NCBI RefSeq assembly: GCF_021729845.1
Contig: NZ_CP063398.1
Location: forward strand, 643,501 to 707,500
DNA from: Rhizobium sp. SL42
GTDB lineage: Bacteria > Pseudomonadota > Alphaproteobacteria > Rhizobiales > Rhizobiaceae
Length of the DNA: 64,000 bases
Reading direction: 5' to 3'
The translations under genes and the position numbers were made by a program. How positions within the stretch are numbered: the first letter of the stretch is position 1; the number at the start of each line of letters is the position of its first letter. Of this stretch, positions 34,999 to 44,815 are shown piece by piece. A model generated the notes under the pieces. That model ran no database searches. It saw only the letters and a program-made list of their open reading frames with translations, and had not been told where the DNA came from.

Positions 34999-37476
34999 AT
35001 GGATTTGTTACAGAATCCCAATCTCCCGACCCTCCACTCGCAAGTCTTCGGCAGAGAAGGCGAGATCGAGAGCTTCGCTGCCGACTTGATGGCATCTCCG
35101 CTGGTTTCGATTGTCGGTCCTGGCGGCGTCGGCAAGACGACAGTCGCCATAGAGGTGGCAAAAGCCGTACATGGACAATTCGTGGACGGGGTCTGTTTCG
35201 TCGACTTTGCAACCTTGCAGGACCCGGCGATGGTACCGGTCGCGATTGCCGAAGCACTTGGTTTGAAAACGGGAGCTTCACCTGTTCTGGATAGCGTCTG
35301 CGCCAGCTTGCGCGACCGCGAAATGCTGCTGCTACTGGACAATTGCGAGCACGTTGTGGAGACGGCTGCGACAAGTGCCTACCGCATTCTGTCCGCAGCA
35401 AGTGGCGTGCGCATCCTCGCCACCAGTCGCGAGCCACTCGGTGTAAATGGTGAGCGTGTCCGTGCGCTCGGCGGCCTGAGCTTTCCGCCGGAGCCCATTG
35501 GCGTCAGGGCCCAGGACGCGTTGATGTTTCCAGCCATCCAGCTCTTCGTCGAGCGTGCAAAACGGCGCAAGGAGACATTCGCCTTGCGCGATCAAGACGC
35601 ACCGGCTGCCGCTGAAATCTGCAGGCGTCTTGACGGAATTGCCCTGGCGATCGAGCTCGCTGGCACGCGCGTCGACACGTTTTCCGTCGACGGAATCCTT
35701 GAGCAACTCGACGACCGCTTCCGGGCTTTGGTGGGACCGAAAACGGCTACGGAACGGCACCGGTCCCTTGTGGCCACTTTGGACTGGAGCTTCGAGCTGC
35801 TGTCCCCAGGCGAGGCCGAACTGCTCAACGCGATGTCGGTGTTTGCCGGTGCATTCAGTGGCGAGGATGCCGCTGCCGTCGCAGGAACTTCGACGGTGGA
35901 CGCTGTTGAACGGTTGGCGCAGATCGCTGCCAAGTCACTCGTAACCATAAGCTTCGCCGGCGACCGCACATGGTACAGGCTTTTAGAAACCACCCGGTCT
36001 TATTGCGTCATGCATTTGCGGGCGACCAGACGGCTCGATGCGATGCAACGTCGCCATGCAGAACGCGTCCATACGATCCTTCGGACAGCGGGCGAAGAAT
36101 GGCGCCGGACGCCGGCCGGCGATTGGGGCAAGCGTTATCGCTCGGTGTTGCAAGATTTGCGAATTGCCCTCGTATGGGCCGAGGCCCGCGATCAAAAGTT
36201 GCTGATCGAACTGACAACCGCGGCGACGATTCTCTGGAATCACTTTTCATTGACCGAAGAATGCCGAGAAGCCATCCTTCGCGCCATTGGCCAACTGAAT
36301 CATCTCGGTCTTGAGGGCACTGCAACTGAGATGCGGCTGCAGACCTTTCTATCCGGAGCAGCCGTTTTCACACGGGGTCCCGGGCCGGAAATGCTGATGG
36401 CCGCAGAGCGGGCACTCGACATCGCAACTGCACTCGATGACACCGAGTTTCAGCTCCGTAGCCTGTGGACGCTGGGAAGCTACAAGATTTTCGCAGGCAA
36501 ATATGACGAGGCCTTCGATCACATGAAGGCGTTCCTTGCGATAGCGGAGGCGAAAGACAGAACCGCTGTTCCGGGCGGTGAGGCGATGCTGGCCACCGCG
36601 GAATTCTACGTTGGCGACCTCGACAATGCCCTGCGGCGCGTCGAAGCGCATTTTAATCCCAACGAGAATGCTCTGGAAAAGCCGCGGTTGGCCCGCTTCC
36701 AATTCGTCTCGAATTCCACATTCGGCGTTATCCTCTCGATCACGCAATGGAACAAGGGATGGCCTGGTCGTGCCGCACGCACGATAGAACGAGTGGTGCA
36801 AGACACGCTTCGCACAGGCCACAAAATGGAAATAGCCAGTTCGCTGGTGATGTCGGGATGCCTGATTGCGCTGCTTCGAAACAATAGGGACGACGCACGG
36901 CGGTATCTCGACATCCTCGATCACGTTCTTGACGAAAGCGGGCTGGAAGTCTGGCGTCCGGTCGCGCTGCATTATCGCGGCGCTTTGATGTGCAGTGAAG
37001 AAGCTTCATTGAGTGAAGGCCTTGAGATGTTGAAGACCTCTCTCAGAGGTCTCGACTCTAAGGGCCAGAAGCTTCGCCGTGCCTATTTCCTCGGAGTTCT
37101 CGCAGAAGCGCTTGCCAAAGCAGGACATATGGAAGAGGCAATTTCCACGATCGAGACTGCACTGGCCATATCGGGGAAAAACAATGAACGCTGGTGCCTC
37201 CCCGAACTGCTTCGTATACATGGCTCGGTCCTGCTTGCACAGGCCCGTCCGGCAGAAGCGGAATCACGGTTTATCAGGTCGATGACGGTTGCGGGCGATC
37301 TCGGCATGCTGTCGTGGCAGTTACGCGCGGCAAACGATCTCGCCGAATTCTGGCAGACGGCGTCACGCGGCCACGAGGCGTACGCGATGTTGATGCCCAT
37401 CTATTCGCGTTTCGCAGCAGACGACGATACCGGAGACCTTCGACGTGCGCATCTGCTTTTGCAGGCTACACAGTGA
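34999..37476 (+). CDS. STAND (NB-ARC-type) ATPase with TPR domain, no winged helix (paralogue 1)
   Basis: An 825-residue signal-transduction ATPase. The P-loop GPGGVGKTT is at residues 40-48, Walker B LLLLDNCEH near 110-118, and the sensor SREPLGVNGERV follows. Next come GLPL-like RLDGIALAIELAGTR, then LVATLDWSFELLSPGEAELLNAMSVFAGAF and YRLLETTRSYC, the winged-helix-like end of the NB-ARC module. The C-terminal ~400 residues are TPR-like helices ending NNERWCLPELLRIHGSVLLAQ and SWQLRAANDLAEFW. It begins exactly where the linker (NLP-T) joins the OmpR-type DNA-binding domain in the longer paralogues, and no such domain is encoded upstream. The start has a poor ribosome site. It lies between two exported hydrolase genes. 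Confidence 0.85.
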   Translation: MDLLQNPNLPTLHSQVFGREGEIESFAADLMASPLVSIVGPGGVGKTTVAIEVAKAVHGQFVDGVCFVDFATLQDPAMVPVAIAEALGLKTGASPVLDSVCASLRDREMLLLLDNCEHVVETAATSAYRILSAASGVRILATSREPLGVNGERVRALGGLSFPPEPIGVRAQDALMFPAIQLFVERAKRRKETFALRDQDAPAAAEICRRLDGIALAIELAGTRVDTFSVDGILEQLDDRFRALVGPKTATERHRSLVATLDWSFELLSPGEAELLNAMSVFAGAFSGEDAAAVAGTSTVDAVERLAQIAAKSLVTISFAGDRTWYRLLETTRSYCVMHLRATRRLDAMQRRHAERVHTILRTAGEEWRRTPAGDWGKRYRSVLQDLRIALVWAEARDQKLLIELTTAATILWNHFSLTEECREAILRAIGQLNHLGLEGTATEMRLQTFLSGAAVFTRGPGPEMLMAAERALDIATALDDTEFQLRSLWTLGSYKIFAGKYDEAFDHMKAFLAIAEAKDRTAVPGGEAMLATAEFYVGDLDNALRRVEAHFNPNENALEKPRLARFQFVSNSTFGVILSITQWNKGWPGRAARTIERVVQDTLRTGHKMEIASSLVMSGCLIALLRNNRDDARRYLDILDHVLDESGLEVWRPVALHYRGALMCSEEASLSEGLEMLKTSLRGLDSKGQKLRRAYFLGVLAEALAKAGHMEEAISTIETALAISGKNNERWCLPELLRIHGSVLLAQARPAEAESRFIRSMTVAGDLGMLSWQLRAANDLAEFWQTASRGHEAYAMLMPIYSRFAADDDTGDLRRAHLLLQATQ

Positions 37477-37701
37477 TCTTGCAGGATACGTTGCTGTTTG
37501 TCCGGACATGAATCGGGACACCGACATCTGAACTCGATGATGAATTGAGGGCGATCCAACCGGGATTACATCCGCCAGCCTCCCATTTGCTTGTGTCTCC
37601 AATGCATCTCCGGAACATGCATCGTCCAAACGTCTATTCTCCGCCCCAGGACCAGTTGGAAACGTCCGTTTCACCGGGTTTCACCTAAATTGATCGAGAT
37701 T

Positions 37702-37710
37702 AACTCGCGC
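37702..37710 (+). promoter_or_regulatory. TTAACTCGC element upstream of the MBL hydrolase
   Basis: TTAACTCGC followed by GCATTTTCGCC. Similar TTAACTC elements precede the epoxide-hydrolase-like gene (46528), the chloroperoxidase-like gene (54589, minus) and the XapX-amidohydrolase pair (54735). Proposed target of the winged-helix STAND regulators; unproven. Confidence 0.35.
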
Positions 37711-37846
37711 ATTTTCGCCAGCAAGCCATCCTGTGTTGGTCGATTGAGTTGAAGCAGTTCCCCGCCACGTAGCCGAAGGTCTTCCGCCGCATTGGACCTA
37801 TCGGCATTCAGCCCGCTCGATGATCTCCTTTTGAAGGGGATCTACC

Positions 37847-37907
37847 AGAGCGCGCCTTACCGAAGGAACTTGCCCCTCCCAAGAGATCCGGGAGTAAGGC
37901 GCGCTCT
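37847..37907. repeat. Perfect 14-bp inverted repeat with 33-base loop
   Basis: AGAGCGCGCCTTAC at 37847-37860 is the exact reverse complement of 37894-37907. The inner loop has a further weak repeat (CTCCC and GGGAG). It is about 100 bases upstream of the MBL gene and far longer than expected by chance. Possible roles are an mRNA leader structure, a large operator or a small MITE-like insertion. Confidence 0.75.
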
Positions 37908-38004
37908 TCCGATGCCAGACACCCAGCGGCACGGCGTCGTCGGGTTGATGTCCATGCCACTCGTTCAGCCCCATTGACCTGACACTCATCCGAAGGAGAT
38001 TATC

Positions 38005-38991
38005 ATGCCCCAACTTTCACGTCGTGCCTTTGCCGGCGCCCTACCTGTCGGCCTCCTCGGAGGGAGCCTTTTCAGCGCTGCCATCATCGGACGTGCGGCT
38101 GCTCCGGCTGCGGCCCAGGAAGCCGCCAGAGCACCGGCAAGCGTCACCCCACTTGCTCAGATCCGCATCGGTCGTTTCACAGTCACGGCATTGACGGATG
38201 GATATGCCGATATGCCCTACGACTATTTTCCGGGGCGCAGTCCCGCCGAGGTGGAGAAGTCGGCAACCGCCCAGTTTTCCGCCCGGACAAGCGGTGTTCG
38301 TTTCCTCTTCAACCAGTATCTCATCGACGATGGGCAACGGCGGATCCTGATCGATGCCGGAGCTGCGGGCTCGATCGGGCAGACGGGACAGCTTCCCCAA
38401 GCCCTCGCCATGCTCGGCATTACACCAGACCAGATCGATGCGGTGATTGTGACACATATGCATCAGGACCACATGGGTGGTCTCATCCTGGGCGGGAAGA
38501 ACAACTACCCGCAAGCGGAACTCTATATCGATCGCCGTGACGTCAAGCATTGGACCGATCCGGCCAAGCGCAATGGTGCACCTGACTTTCTGCAGACCAG
38601 CTTTGCCATGGCGGAGGAAGTGGTTCGTCTCTATCCAAGGCTGCAGGCGATCGACGGAGAGCGAGAGATCGTGCCTGGAATTTCGATCGTCGACCTGACC
38701 GGCCATACGCCCGGCCAGATCGGTGTGCGTGTCGAGGATGGCGGGAAAAGCCTGATCATGGTTTCGGACATGATCTTTCCTGTCGTCCATCCAGGAGCGA
38801 CCGATGTCTTCTTCCTCTTCGAACAGGATCCTGCTGCTGCGAAAGCGATGCGCGATAAGTTCTTTCCTCGCGCCGCTTCCGAAGGCGCGCTCATCGCCGC
38901 CACGCACATGCCCTTTCCCGGGCTCGGCCGCATCGTGGCTGATCGTGGAGAAATGCGCTGGCAGATCGCAGATTGGGCCCTGCAGGATTAA
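38005..38991 (+). CDS. Exported MBL-fold metallo-hydrolase (lactonase/phosphotriesterase-like)
   Basis: A 328-residue protein with a Tat-type signal (SRRAFAGALPVGLLGG, then an Ala-rich stretch to about residue 39). The two-metal site of the metallo-beta-lactamase fold is complete: HMHQDH (His151, His153, Asp155, His156), His234 in GHTPGQ, Asp255 in VSDM and His301 in THMPFPG. The layout fits the group that includes methyl parathion hydrolase and acyl-homoserine-lactone lactonases, so hydrolysis of a lactone or organophosphate in the periplasm is likely. It stands between the two 825-residue STAND genes, in the same orientation. Exact substrate unknown. Confidence 0.87.
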   Translation: MPQLSRRAFAGALPVGLLGGSLFSAAIIGRAAAPAAAQEAARAPASVTPLAQIRIGRFTVTALTDGYADMPYDYFPGRSPAEVEKSATAQFSARTSGVRFLFNQYLIDDGQRRILIDAGAAGSIGQTGQLPQALAMLGITPDQIDAVIVTHMHQDHMGGLILGGKNNYPQAELYIDRRDVKHWTDPAKRNGAPDFLQTSFAMAEEVVRLYPRLQAIDGEREIVPGISIVDLTGHTPGQIGVRVEDGGKSLIMVSDMIFPVVHPGATDVFFLFEQDPAAAKAMRDKFFPRAASEGALIAATHMPFPGLGRIVADRGEMRWQIADWALQD

Positions 38992-39385
38992 TCTCTGCTC
39001 TCGGGAACTTTGCGGGACGGTACCGGCGGTGAACCGCGTCTATCAATGACACAAGCGGGCTCGCATCGTGATGCGACGCGGGCCTGCCTATCCGATCAAA
39101 ATCGTGCAATTCGTCGAAGGCATATGTCCTTGACTTTACCTCATTTTACTTGAGCCATGGGATCGGAAGGCGTTAAGTGAGACGATAAAGGATGCTGGGG
39201 GACCGTGTACCGATGTGTGGCAGCGATCCGCACATGTTCAAGCCTATATGGCCAACTCCCGAGGCCCAATTTGTCTGAATCCCTCAAGGTGACCGAAATC
39301 CATCAGACGCTACCTCACGCGGGTCACTTTTCCTGCTCTCTCGCATTTCCGCGATACGCGTCTTAGGGAAGAGGGGGCTGAACAT
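38992..39385. other. Intergenic region upstream of STAND paralogue 2
   Basis: No gene. A small hairpin (TCGCATC, GT, GATGCGA near 39061-39076) may end the MBL transcript. The spaced motif at 39134 is shared with the region before the STAND gene at 47780. Confidence 0.6.
39134..39156 (+). promoter_or_regulatory. Spaced motif shared with 47702 (CTTTACC-N3-TTTTACT-N-GAGCC)
   Basis: CTTTACC, three bases, TTTTACT, one base, GAGCC: identical in sequence and spacing to 47702-47724. Both precede STAND-family genes, so it may be a common promoter or operator of this regulator family. Confidence 0.5.
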
Positions 39386-41863
39386 ATGAGGTCCAAAGCA
39401 GCCAACAATTTGCCGGCCGCAACCACCAACGTCGTTGGTCGAGACGCCTTTATTGACCTCATTCAGAGCGAGGTGAAGCGGTGTGGACTGGTGTCGATCG
39501 TGGGCGCCGGAGGGATCGGGAAGACAACGGTTGCGCTCGCGATTGCCGACAGGGCTCTTGGGACTTTTGGCGACGGCGTCTGGCTGGTAGATTTTGCCCC
39601 GCTGCGCGAGCCTGTGCTTGTCAGCCATTCCATTGCCAATGCCACCGGATTGACCGTTCACTCTTCAGACGCCCTAGCCGCCTTATGCCGATTCCTTCAA
39701 AATCGCAACATGTTGCTCGTACTGGACAACTGCGAACATTTGCTCGAAACGATTGCGGCATGCGTCAGGCAGATCCAGGCCGAGGCGCCCGGCATTCGGA
39801 TACTCTGCACCAGCCGGGCGCCGCTGGGTCTCGAAGGCGAACAGATCCATCGGCTCCCCGGCCTCGAGATACCGCCGCCTGGCACCACGCCGAGCGCCGA
39901 AACTGCTCTGCAGTATTCGGCTATCCAGCTCTTTGTCGATCGGGCCCGCGACCGCGTCGAGACCTTCGTTCTCACGGATTCCGATGCTCCAAAGCTGGCA
40001 GATATATGCCGAAGCCTGGATGGAATTGCACTGGCGATCGAGCTTGCGGCGATGCGGGTGGACGTCTTCGGAATTGCCGAGCTTCAAAGGCAGTTGGAGG
40101 ACCGTTTTCGACTCCTTGCCGGACGGCGAGCCGGGATGGAGCGGCATCGCACCATGGCTGCCACACTCGACTGGAGCTATGGATTGCTGCCTGACCGGGA
40201 AGCCGAGCTGTTGATGGCAGTGTCCATCTTTGCCGGTTCATTTCAGGCCGAGGATGTGGCAACAGCGTTTGACCACACGCCAAGCGATACGATCGGATTG
40301 CTTCGGGAACTTGTAGCACAATCGCTGCTTTCGATTGACGAGACGGGGGAGCGCGCAGTCTACCGCCTTCTGGAATCGACACGCGCCTACTGCCTGTCCA
40401 AGCTCGCCCTGAATGGCAAGGAAGACTCGATCCGTCTTCGCCATGCGATCTATATCTGCGGCGTTCTCGAACTGGCTGCAAACGAATGGAAACACTCCCA
40501 ATCTCGTGAGTGGGGCGCGCGACACGGACGACATCTGGACGACTTGCGCGCTGCCTTGGGATGGGCAGGTTCCGACCCGCAACATTCAGCGCTGCTGATA
40601 CGATTGACGGTAGCGGCTATCCCACTTTGGAACCACTTCTCCCTCACGGACGAGAGACGGGCACACCTGACGCGAGCGATTGCCGAACTTGAGAACGCCG
40701 GCCAGGCCGGAACCGCGGTTGAGATGAATCTTCAGATCATGCTGGGCGGCGCACTGCTGTTCACCCGTGGCAACGTGCCGGATGTCCTTTCAGCCTTATC
40801 CCGCTCGCTTGAGATCGCCGACCAATTGGGCGACACGACAGCCCGCCTGCAATGCCTACGGATCAAGGCGACATACGAGCTTTTCGCCGGCCAACTGGAT
40901 GCTGGAATCCACACGCTTGAGACCTTCCTGCCGATCGCATCGACTGACGACATCTCGGCATTGCCGGAGGGCGAGACCCATCTTGGCGTGGGAGAGCTTT
41001 GTCGGGGCAGGCTTATCACCGCCCGGCATCGGATGGAACGCTTGCATGCACAGATCCCCCCGGACTTCAACAACCAGCGGTTTGCCCAATATCAGTACAG
41101 CAACAGCGTCAATGCCATGATCGTGCTGTCGCATGCGCAATGGTTGACAGGATATCCCGACGCCGGCGAACAGATGATTGCGAAATCACTCGAATATGCC
41201 CGACAGGCAGAACATGAACTATCTTACAGCATTGCGCTCGCCTGGGCCTGTCTGCTTTTCCAATGGGCGGGTCGCGAGACCGATTGCGAGCACCATGCGA
41301 TCATTCTCGACGAACTTTGCGAACGCCATGGCATCGTGATCTGGCGGCCGATTGCAACCTTCTGCCGCGGGGCGGTGGCGGCCACGCGGCCTGCTAGCCT
41401 GGCCGAAGGGATCGACCGCATGCAGGATGCGATCGCCGATTTTCGAACCATTGGTCACTTGGTCCGGTTACCGTATTTTCTCTCCGTACTCGCCGAGGCC
41501 CTTGCTCGGCAGGGATGGATCGATGCGGCATCCGCCAGGATCGAAGAGGCCCTCGTTCTTGCCTACGAGCAGAATGAAAGATGGTGTCTCCCCGAAATCA
41601 TCAGGATCAATGCGTCTATCGTGCTGGCCAAGGGGCAGGTCGACACGGCTGAAGCCCTCCTCAAGGAGGCAATCGCGGCAGCGGATGAGATCGACGCTTC
41701 GACTTGGCGGTTAAGGGCGAGCAACGATCTGGCGCGGCTTTGGCAAGGTCAGTCACGGACTGAAGAAGCCGTGCAGATGCTACGACCGGCCTTCACCGAC
41801 ATTATCGGCACCAAGAGCAAGGATATTGTACGCGCCCGCGAGACCCTCGCCAGGTTGAAGTAG
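39386..41863 (+). CDS. STAND (NB-ARC-type) ATPase with TPR domain, no winged helix (paralogue 2)
   Basis: 825 residues, the same length as paralogue 1 and collinear with it: the P-loop GAGGIGKTT is again at residues 40-48 and LVLDNCEHLL at about 111-120. TSRAPLGLEGEQI, RSLDGIALAIELAAMR, MAATLDWSYGLLPDREAELLMAVSIFAG and YRLLESTRAYC complete the NB-ARC module. The TPR part ends with NERWCLPEIIRINASIVLAKG and TWRLRASNDLARLW. GAGGGGGC lies upstream of the ATG. The chain starts MRSKAANNLPAATTNVVGRD, i.e. at the linker, so no DNA-binding domain is present. It could act through protein contacts, for example with the winged-helix paralogues. Confidence 0.87.
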   Translation: MRSKAANNLPAATTNVVGRDAFIDLIQSEVKRCGLVSIVGAGGIGKTTVALAIADRALGTFGDGVWLVDFAPLREPVLVSHSIANATGLTVHSSDALAALCRFLQNRNMLLVLDNCEHLLETIAACVRQIQAEAPGIRILCTSRAPLGLEGEQIHRLPGLEIPPPGTTPSAETALQYSAIQLFVDRARDRVETFVLTDSDAPKLADICRSLDGIALAIELAAMRVDVFGIAELQRQLEDRFRLLAGRRAGMERHRTMAATLDWSYGLLPDREAELLMAVSIFAGSFQAEDVATAFDHTPSDTIGLLRELVAQSLLSIDETGERAVYRLLESTRAYCLSKLALNGKEDSIRLRHAIYICGVLELAANEWKHSQSREWGARHGRHLDDLRAALGWAGSDPQHSALLIRLTVAAIPLWNHFSLTDERRAHLTRAIAELENAGQAGTAVEMNLQIMLGGALLFTRGNVPDVLSALSRSLEIADQLGDTTARLQCLRIKATYELFAGQLDAGIHTLETFLPIASTDDISALPEGETHLGVGELCRGRLITARHRMERLHAQIPPDFNNQRFAQYQYSNSVNAMIVLSHAQWLTGYPDAGEQMIAKSLEYARQAEHELSYSIALAWACLLFQWAGRETDCEHHAIILDELCERHGIVIWRPIATFCRGAVAATRPASLAEGIDRMQDAIADFRTIGHLVRLPYFLSVLAEALARQGWIDAASARIEEALVLAYEQNERWCLPEIIRINASIVLAKGQVDTAEALLKEAIAAADEIDASTWRLRASNDLARLWQGQSRTEEAVQMLRPAFTDIIGTKSKDIVRARETLARLK

Positions 41864-41915
41864 ACATGCAGAGGGCACTCCACCCTCATGCCATGATTGC
41901 ACATCATTCGCTAGC

Positions 41916-42380
41916 TTAGAGACCGAGATCCGAAAGGCCGAGATGATCGTCGGGACGGCGGCCCAGCGGCCATCGGAACTTGCGTTCGTCCTCCCGCATC
42001 GGATGCTCGTTGATGCTGGCGAAACGTTGCCGCATCAAGCCGTCGGGAGCAAATTCCCAGTTTTCGTTGCCATAGGCGCGGAACCAGTTGCCGCTGTCGT
42101 CGTGATACTCATAGGCGTAGCGTACGGCAATGCGATTGCCGGAGAAGGCCCAGAGTTCCTTGATCAGCCGGTAGTCGAGCTCCTTTGCCCACTTGCGCTC
42201 AAGAAACGCCCTCGCCTCAGCGCGTCCACGCGGGAACTCCGCGCGATTGCGCCATTCGGTGTCTTCGGTATAGGCGAGAGCCACTCTGGCCGCATCGCGG
42301 CTGTTCCAGCCATCCTCGGCGAGGCGGACTTTTTCACGTGCTGTCTCTTCTGTGAATGGTGGTAGCGGCGGACGGGACAT
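41916..42380 (-). CDS. NTF2-like protein of the DUF1348 family
   Basis: A 154-residue SnoaL/NTF2-fold protein. The start [18 protein letters not shown] at 42380 has AAGGAACC upstream; the frame is open to 42443 without a site. Family features are [39 protein letters not shown] and the ending [32 protein letters not shown]. The fold often binds small hydrophobic molecules or acts as a hydratase or isomerase; the role of this family is not established. It is convergent with the STAND gene and lies just downstream of the YcaC-like hydrolase in the same orientation, so the two may be co-transcribed. Confidence 0.85.
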   Translation of the reverse strand: MSRPPLPPFTEETAREKVRLAEDGWNSRDAARVALAYTEDTEWRNRAEFPRGRAEARAFLERKWAKELDYRLIKELWAFSGNRIAVRYAYEYHDDSGNWFRAYGNENWEFAPDGLMRQRFASINEHPMREDERKFRWPLGRRPDDHLGLSDLGL

Positions 42381-42476
42381 CTTTTGGTTCCTTGGCTGAG
42401 TGAGAGGCTGAGGAGCCGCACAGTTTGCGCGTCTCCGCATCATGAAGTCAGTCGGAATGCACCATGCCCGGAGCGT

Positions 42477-43157
42477 CTACGATGCGTTTCTCGCCGCCTG
42501 CTGCGCACGCTGATAGCTCTCGCTGACGGCGGCGTAGTTCGGCGCGACCATCCCGTAAAGTTTAGCCAGCTCGGCGGCTTCAGGACGCGCCCAGGTGCGG
42601 TGCAGTTCAGACAGCAGCGCGTTAGTCGAGGTCGGTTTGACGCCCCCCTGTACGAAGCGTGCGACACTGACGCGCGAAGCCATTTCGCTGGGATCGCCCG
42701 AGGCATCGATGACGGCATAGACACCGTATCCGGCGGCGACGGCATCGAGCGCCGGAAACATCACGCAGACGCTGGTCCAGACACCAGCCATCACCAGCGT
42801 CTTGCGGCCGGTTGATTTGACCTGTGCGACGAAATCATCGTTATCCCAGGCGTTGACCTCTCCCTTTCGCGGGACATAGACGGCATGTGGTGCATCCTCG
42901 TGGATCTCAGGCATCAAGGGCCCATTGCTGCCATTGGGCTCCGAGGCCGTTGTAATGACGGGGATATCGAGGAGCGTTGCAAGCCGGGCGATCATCGCAA
43001 CATTTCGCCTGAGGTCGGCCACGGGAATATCCTTGACCGTTTGGAAAAGCCCTGACTGGTGGTCGAGTAGCAGGATGACGGCATCGGCAGGATCGATGAG
43101 CGCGATGCCGCCTCCAGACGCCAAAACGCTCGATTTTGTATGTATTGATGTGCTCAC
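42477..43157 (-). CDS. Isochorismatase-superfamily hydrolase, YcaC-like
   Basis: A 226-residue cysteine hydrolase. The GTG at 43157 (VSTSIHTKSS) is chosen because GGGAGAG lies a few bases upstream. The catalytic Asp is in VILLLDHQSGLF, the Lys in VYVPRKGEVNAWDNDDF, and the Cys in VMAGVWTSVCVMFPALDAVAAGY. Together with GSNGPLMPEI and the ELHRTWARPEAAELAKLYG tail these fit YcaC, an octameric hydrolase of unknown natural substrate. A TTAAC-type element lies upstream at about 43233-43238. Predicted cytoplasmic. Confidence 0.88.
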   Translation of the reverse strand: MSTSIHTKSSVLASGGGIALIDPADAVILLLDHQSGLFQTVKDIPVADLRRNVAMIARLATLLDIPVITTASEPNGSNGPLMPEIHEDAPHAVYVPRKGEVNAWDNDDFVAQVKSTGRKTLVMAGVWTSVCVMFPALDAVAAGYGVYAVIDASGDPSEMASRVSVARFVQGGVKPTSTNALLSELHRTWARPEAAELAKLYGMVAPNYAAVSESYQRAQQAARNAS

Positions 43158-43872
43158 TGTCACTCTCCCTGATCTGTGTCGGTGGGGCAATCCGCCCTCG
43201 GTCTTGGATAGCGGGAACGCGGCAGCGATAGAAGTTAAGCAAGGGCAAACGCGGGGAAACGCTGTGAAGCCGTAGTTTTTCATTTTCTCCGAGGCTTGGA
43301 CGAAGCAGAACCAGAAGATATCGAAGCATTTTTCGGCCTCATCTTATCACTCGGGGAAAGATCAGGGACACCAGGACGGTTTCGAGCCGATTGGGTTCTT
43401 CCAGTCGCGTGAACAATCGCTTCGCTGCGGCCGATCGCCAATTCACATGGTTTGACCACGATTTATTCGCCAGGCATGGGAGACAATGGCACATTGAAGC
43501 CACCAGATGCCCACTGTTCCCAAGACTGTGTAACCATCCGTTCCCGTTCCCCTGCCCCGGCTCCCACCGGAGGCAACCTGAGCGCGCCGCGACCGATCCG
43601 CCCCCGCCCCGTGCCCTACAAGGTCCGGCGCGCTCATTTTTCCTGCAGACGACGCATCGCGCAGACCGCAGTCGACACCGACAGAAGCGGAGCCAGGTGA
43701 CACTCGCATCGCTCTGAGAAGCACACGAAGCAGCGTCATCGGACTATCCGCCGTCTCTAACGACAAATACTGTGCTGGGCGGTAAGCCCCGCGCGCGGCA
43801 TCCCCATCAGCGACATCATTGGCTACGGGGAGGTTCCAGATGGTGCGGGACTTCTTCAACGTTTGCGGACGC
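43158..43872. other. Long intergenic stretch
   Basis: No gene recognised. Open frames on both strands are low-complexity, arginine- and proline-rich translations of GC-rich sequence. It contains the promoter side of the YcaC-like gene. Confidence 0.55.
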
Positions 43873-44670
43873 TTAATCCTCGATCAAATAGTTCTGGCGC
43901 GTGTAGACCGGCTCGAACCCCAGCTTGACCAAATTGTCATAGGAGACCCGGCTCTTGCCGCTTTCCGGCTCAGCTGTCTCTGAGGCGAAGACTGTCACGC
44001 CCAGCGCGGCGCCGATGCTCATCCGGTCGTGAATCAAGGCCGTCTGCACGCCTCTGTTCCGGTATTCCGGAAGCGTTGTGCCGCCGCCGAGCCAGGCATA
44101 GCCGCCAGCCGTGTACATGATCGCACTGCCTACCGGCGTTTCATCCAGATAGGCGAGATGGCAACTCCAGCTAGGTTTGCCGACGATACCCGACCACAGC
44201 GGCGCGAGCCGCGGAGGAAAACCGAAACCACGGCACATCAGCGCACCGAACAGCTCGGCCTCTGCCTCGCTGGCAAGCCGCACCTCGATTGCACCGTTTC
44301 TGTACCCAGGAGAAACGGGTGCAGGACAAGCAAGCTTGACCCAGCTTGCACCATTCCTCTTCAATCCCCGGTCTGATATCCATTGAAGGACACTCGCAGA
44401 TGCTGAGCTTGCATCGATCTGCACATGGCGGGTCCCCCCGCGCCCGGCAAACCATCCAAGAGCAGCTTCCAGGCTTTCGGTATCCGTGAGGCCGAGCACC
44501 CGGTTCAATCCGATGGCGGGCGCGAAAGGCAGTGAAACTGCGCAACCTTCGGCAATCGACGCATAAGCGAGTTCGTCCTCCTCCGTCATCGACCGGAGTG
44601 CCGATCGAAAGAGATCGATGAAAGCCTGTACCTCAATCGCTTCCTCACGCCGAATAGCTGGGTGTGACAT
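43873..44670 (-). CDS. GNAT-family N-acetyltransferase
   Basis: A 265-residue acetyltransferase. The acetyl-CoA-binding signature is in the C-terminal half: GGGTTLPEYRNRGVQTALIHDR, preceded by the beta strand PVGSAIMYTAGGYAWL. The N-terminal half (residues 1-130) is a degenerate GNAT-like or substrate domain. It could acylate a small amine or protein. It points the same way as the truncated STAND gene, 145 bp downstream of it, so the two may share a transcript. Confidence 0.82.
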   Translation of the reverse strand: MSHPAIRREEAIEVQAFIDLFRSALRSMTEEDELAYASIAEGCAVSLPFAPAIGLNRVLGLTDTESLEAALGWFAGRGGTRHVQIDASSASASVLQWISDRGLKRNGASWVKLACPAPVSPGYRNGAIEVRLASEAEAELFGALMCRGFGFPPRLAPLWSGIVGKPSWSCHLAYLDETPVGSAIMYTAGGYAWLGGGTTLPEYRNRGVQTALIHDRMSIGAALGVTVFASETAEPESGKSRVSYDNLVKLGFEPVYTRQNYLIED

Positions 44671-44815
44671 GAAGTCTCCATATGTTGATCAGAAAAAGGT
44701 CCCGGAGCCCAGGCCAGATGCGCAGTATGTGCTCGAGGTTGATTGGCAGTTTTCCCTGCCAGCCAACGGGCCGCCCATCGTGCAAGATCCTGTCAAGGGG
44801 GTGATTTCGCCAAAC

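Larger units (their letters stand above)
37477..38004. other. Intergenic region upstream of the MBL-fold hydrolase
   Basis: No gene recognised. It holds a TTAACTCGC element at 37702-37710 and a long perfect inverted repeat at 37847-37907, and presumably the promoter of the metallo-hydrolase gene. Confidence 0.6.

Noticed and set aside
33944..35437. 497-codon minus-strand frame over the first hydrolase and STAND gene
   Set aside because: Antisense to two strongly recognisable genes; arginine-rich shadow.
43443..43859. 138-codon minus-strand frame between the YcaC-like and GNAT genes
   Set aside because: No domain, no ribosome site, and composition typical of random GC-rich translation.
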